From contig NZ_AUGV01000007.1 in NCBI RefSeq assembly GCF_000422845.1, forward strand, positions 1 through 64,000: a stretch of DNA of 64,000 nucleotides, given 5' to 3'. The DNA comes from Oceanobacter kriegii DSM 6294. Lineage in GTDB: Bacteria; Pseudomonadota; Gammaproteobacteria; Pseudomonadales; Oceanobacteraceae. How positions within the stretch are numbered: the first letter of the stretch is position 1; every line of letters starts with the position of its first letter. Of the stretch, positions 62,734 through 64,000 are shown in pieces. The notes beneath the pieces are model-generated. The model saw only the letters and a list, made by a program, of their open reading frames with translations, was not told where the DNA came from and searched no databases. The position numbers and the translations under genes are program-made.

Positions 62734-62918
62734 GTTGAAGCTCCCATTTGATGAAACGATGATGCTTCAAACGTAAAGTCAAACCACCTGCGAAACAATG
62801 CCTTTTAATTCGGATTAATTGTTCGACTGAGTGGTTGAAACTTTTGATGACTAACGCGTGTCCATGCCTACTTGAGCTGACGAGCTGGTATAGAAGAGCT
62901 GCTCAGAGATAACCGGAG

Positions 62919-63194
62919 TTATTTGCTCTTCCAAATGGTCGCCACGGCTTCATCCGTTCCCAGTGCGCCCACGACCAGACACACCAACGCAACAACCAAA
63001 AACACCACACCTGGCAGTAAACCACCGGTCAAACCGCCAGCCACCAGTGCCAAAGAACCCGAGGCCAACAGCAGCATCAAGGCTCCAACCACCATCAGAA
63101 TGATGCGGTGGGAAGGCTTGTAGATGTATTCGCTTTCGCCCTTCTCAAACAAATTCAGAATCGGCGCAAAGATTTTTCTCAGAACAGCATGCAT
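62919..63194 (-). CDS. Small membrane protein, unknown function
   Basis: 91 aa from the inner ATG 63194 (94 from 63203). An N-terminal amphipathic stretch (MHAVLRKIFAPILNLFEKGE) and two TM helices (IILMVVGALMLLLASGSLAL; VVFLVVALVCLVVGALG), ending TDEAVATIWKSK. No family recognised beyond small two-TM proteins of marine gammaproteobacteria. Divergent from the dioxygenase gene. Confidence 0.75.
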   Translation of the reverse strand: MHAVLRKIFAPILNLFEKGESEYIYKPSHRIILMVVGALMLLLASGSLALVAGGLTGGLLPGVVFLVVALVCLVVGALGTDEAVATIWKSK

Positions 63195-63335
63195 GGTAAT
63201 CAAGGTCCAACGGCAGAAGTTACGATGGGCCAGATGCTACCAGACTCCGCCCGCGCCGGCAGCTTTGCCGACTTTGTCGGCTCAGGTACACTGGGCAGCC
63301 GCATCCCGCTTCTCAATTCAATAGTCCAGCACACC

Positions 63336-63749
63336 ATGACCGACGATCTTTCCCCATCAACCAGCCCAGTGACTGATACACATACCCAGGTTCCGCCCAT
63401 CAAGGGCTGGCACGCCCACGTGTACTTTGATGAGCGTACGGTCGAACAAGCCCGACAGCTGTGTCTGAGCGCTGCCGAGATGCTTCCAGATCTGAAAATG
63501 GGACGAGTGCATGAAAAGCTGGTGGGGCCGCATCCTGACTGGAGTTGCCAGCTTGCGTTTCTGAACAAGGATTTTGCAGGGGTAATGAGCCACCTGACGA
63601 TGAACCGTGCCGGCCTGACGGTGTTTATTCATCCGATTACCGGTCAGGACACCATCGACCACAGCCATCGAGCTATCTGGATGGGCGCAATACGCCCCAT
63701 CAAACTGGAGCGCCTGCCCGATGCCGGTGTTAAGTACGATTTGTTTTAG
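63336..63749 (+). CDS. DOPA 4,5-dioxygenase-like protein
   Basis: 137 aa. Family motifs GWHAHVYFDERTVEQARQL, GRVHEKLVGPHPDWSCQLAF, GLTVFIHPITGQDTIDHSHR, AIWMG. The three His in HAH, HP and HSHRA are candidate metal ligands. Fungal and bacterial members cleave catechols extradiol; most bacterial copies are uncharacterised. ATG 63336 opens the conserved domain; the upstream frame is dissimilar. Confidence 0.9.
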   Translation: MTDDLSPSTSPVTDTHTQVPPIKGWHAHVYFDERTVEQARQLCLSAAEMLPDLKMGRVHEKLVGPHPDWSCQLAFLNKDFAGVMSHLTMNRAGLTVFIHPITGQDTIDHSHRAIWMGAIRPIKLERLPDAGVKYDLF

Positions 63750-63766
63750 GATAAAAATCTATTAAT

Positions 63767-64000
63767 TCAAGCCTTCATAAACTGAATCAGACGTTCCGGT
63801 TTCAACGGTGGTGAATAGAAAAATCCCTGCATGATGTCGCAGCCCATGTCCTTTAACAGACCAACATGTTCCTGCCGCTCAACGCCTTCTGCCACGGTTT
63901 TGAAACCAAAACAGGCCGCCATTTGCACCACCGTGCGGGCCAGATTCAGGTCTTGCTGATTGGTGTCCATGTCGCGCACAAACATTCGGTCGATTTTGAG
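63767..64000 (-). CDS. EAL-domain c-di-GMP phosphodiesterase, C-terminal part
   Basis: 77 codons from the window edge to the TAA-side end at 63767. The EAL core segment LKIDRMFVRDMDTNQQDLNL, then AEGVERQEHVGLLKDMGCD, IMQGFFYSPPL are diagnostic: KID-type Lys/Asp, the E of AEGVE, and the Q-GF-S-P loop. It would hydrolyse c-di-GMP made by enzymes such as the two cyclases above. The N-terminal part and any sensor lie beyond the window. Confidence 0.93.
   Translation of the reverse strand, partial: LKIDRMFVRDMDTNQQDLNLARTVVQMAACFGFKTVAEGVERQEHVGLLKDMGCDIMQGFFYSPPLKPERLIQFMKA

Overview
The window is a chromosomal segment of a gammaproteobacterium, most like a marine Oceanospirillales-type organism. 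The reasons are the conserved block serS-crcB-rarA-lolA-ftsK / aat-ate-infA / clpA-clpS / cspD / icd, a monomeric NADP isocitrate dehydrogenase, a tusDCB-tusE cluster, mnmA-hflD, several chemoreceptors and diguanylate cyclases, and an SMC-like JetABC/MksFEB condensin instead of mukFEB. The species cannot be fixed from the sequence alone. Protein assignments rest on motifs and remembered family sequences; no database search was run.

Layout. 1-400: the C-terminus of a tyrosine recombinase ends just short of a tRNA-Ser(UGA) gene, so the window opens at the right-hand edge of an integrated element. 560-12,725: tRNA thiolation relay (TusDCB, TusE), TrpD2/YbiB, siroheme synthase, SerRS, fluoride channel, RarA, LolA and FtsK. 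11,305-19,020: a protein-turnover block (Aat and Ate N-degron transferases, ClpA, ClpS) with IF-1, CspD and isocitrate dehydrogenase. 19,260-23,300: RNA modification genes (RluE-like, MnmA, DusA) with NudJ and HflD. TusDCB-TusE and MnmA serve the same tRNA s2U34 pathway.

23,400-32,700 is the most unusual part: a secreted rhodanese, a small orphan gene with a good ribosome binding site and its own terminator, a MITE-like element with terminal inverted repeats that touches the jetC stop codon, a complete jetA-jetB-jetC operon with no jetD nuclease gene, a MetF-like reductase behind a palindrome, and an MHYT sensor. 32,860-41,700: 2,4-dienoyl-CoA reductase, a GDT1/UPF0016 manganese exporter preceded by a yybP-ykoY manganese riboswitch, an orphan HTH regulator, YaeQ, a second short copy of the MITE-like repeat, two tandem membrane diguanylate cyclases and PurT.

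41,780-52,460: small metabolic and repair genes (DUF1289, two Nudix enzymes, DUF3135, NIF3-like, YkgJ, GrxA), a small outer-membrane protein with a 50-residue companion gene, a RluA-family pseudouridine synthase, polyphosphate:AMP phosphotransferase, and two chemoreceptors, one with a periplasmic CxxCH haem-type motif. 52,700-64,000: an RND efflux pair behind a palindromic operator candidate, a DEAD-box helicase, an aaeXAB-type aromatic-acid efflux operon led by a YpfH-like esterase, a small membrane protein, a DOPA-dioxygenase-like protein and the C-terminus of an EAL phosphodiesterase. No rRNA operon, CRISPR array or complete insertion sequence is visible.
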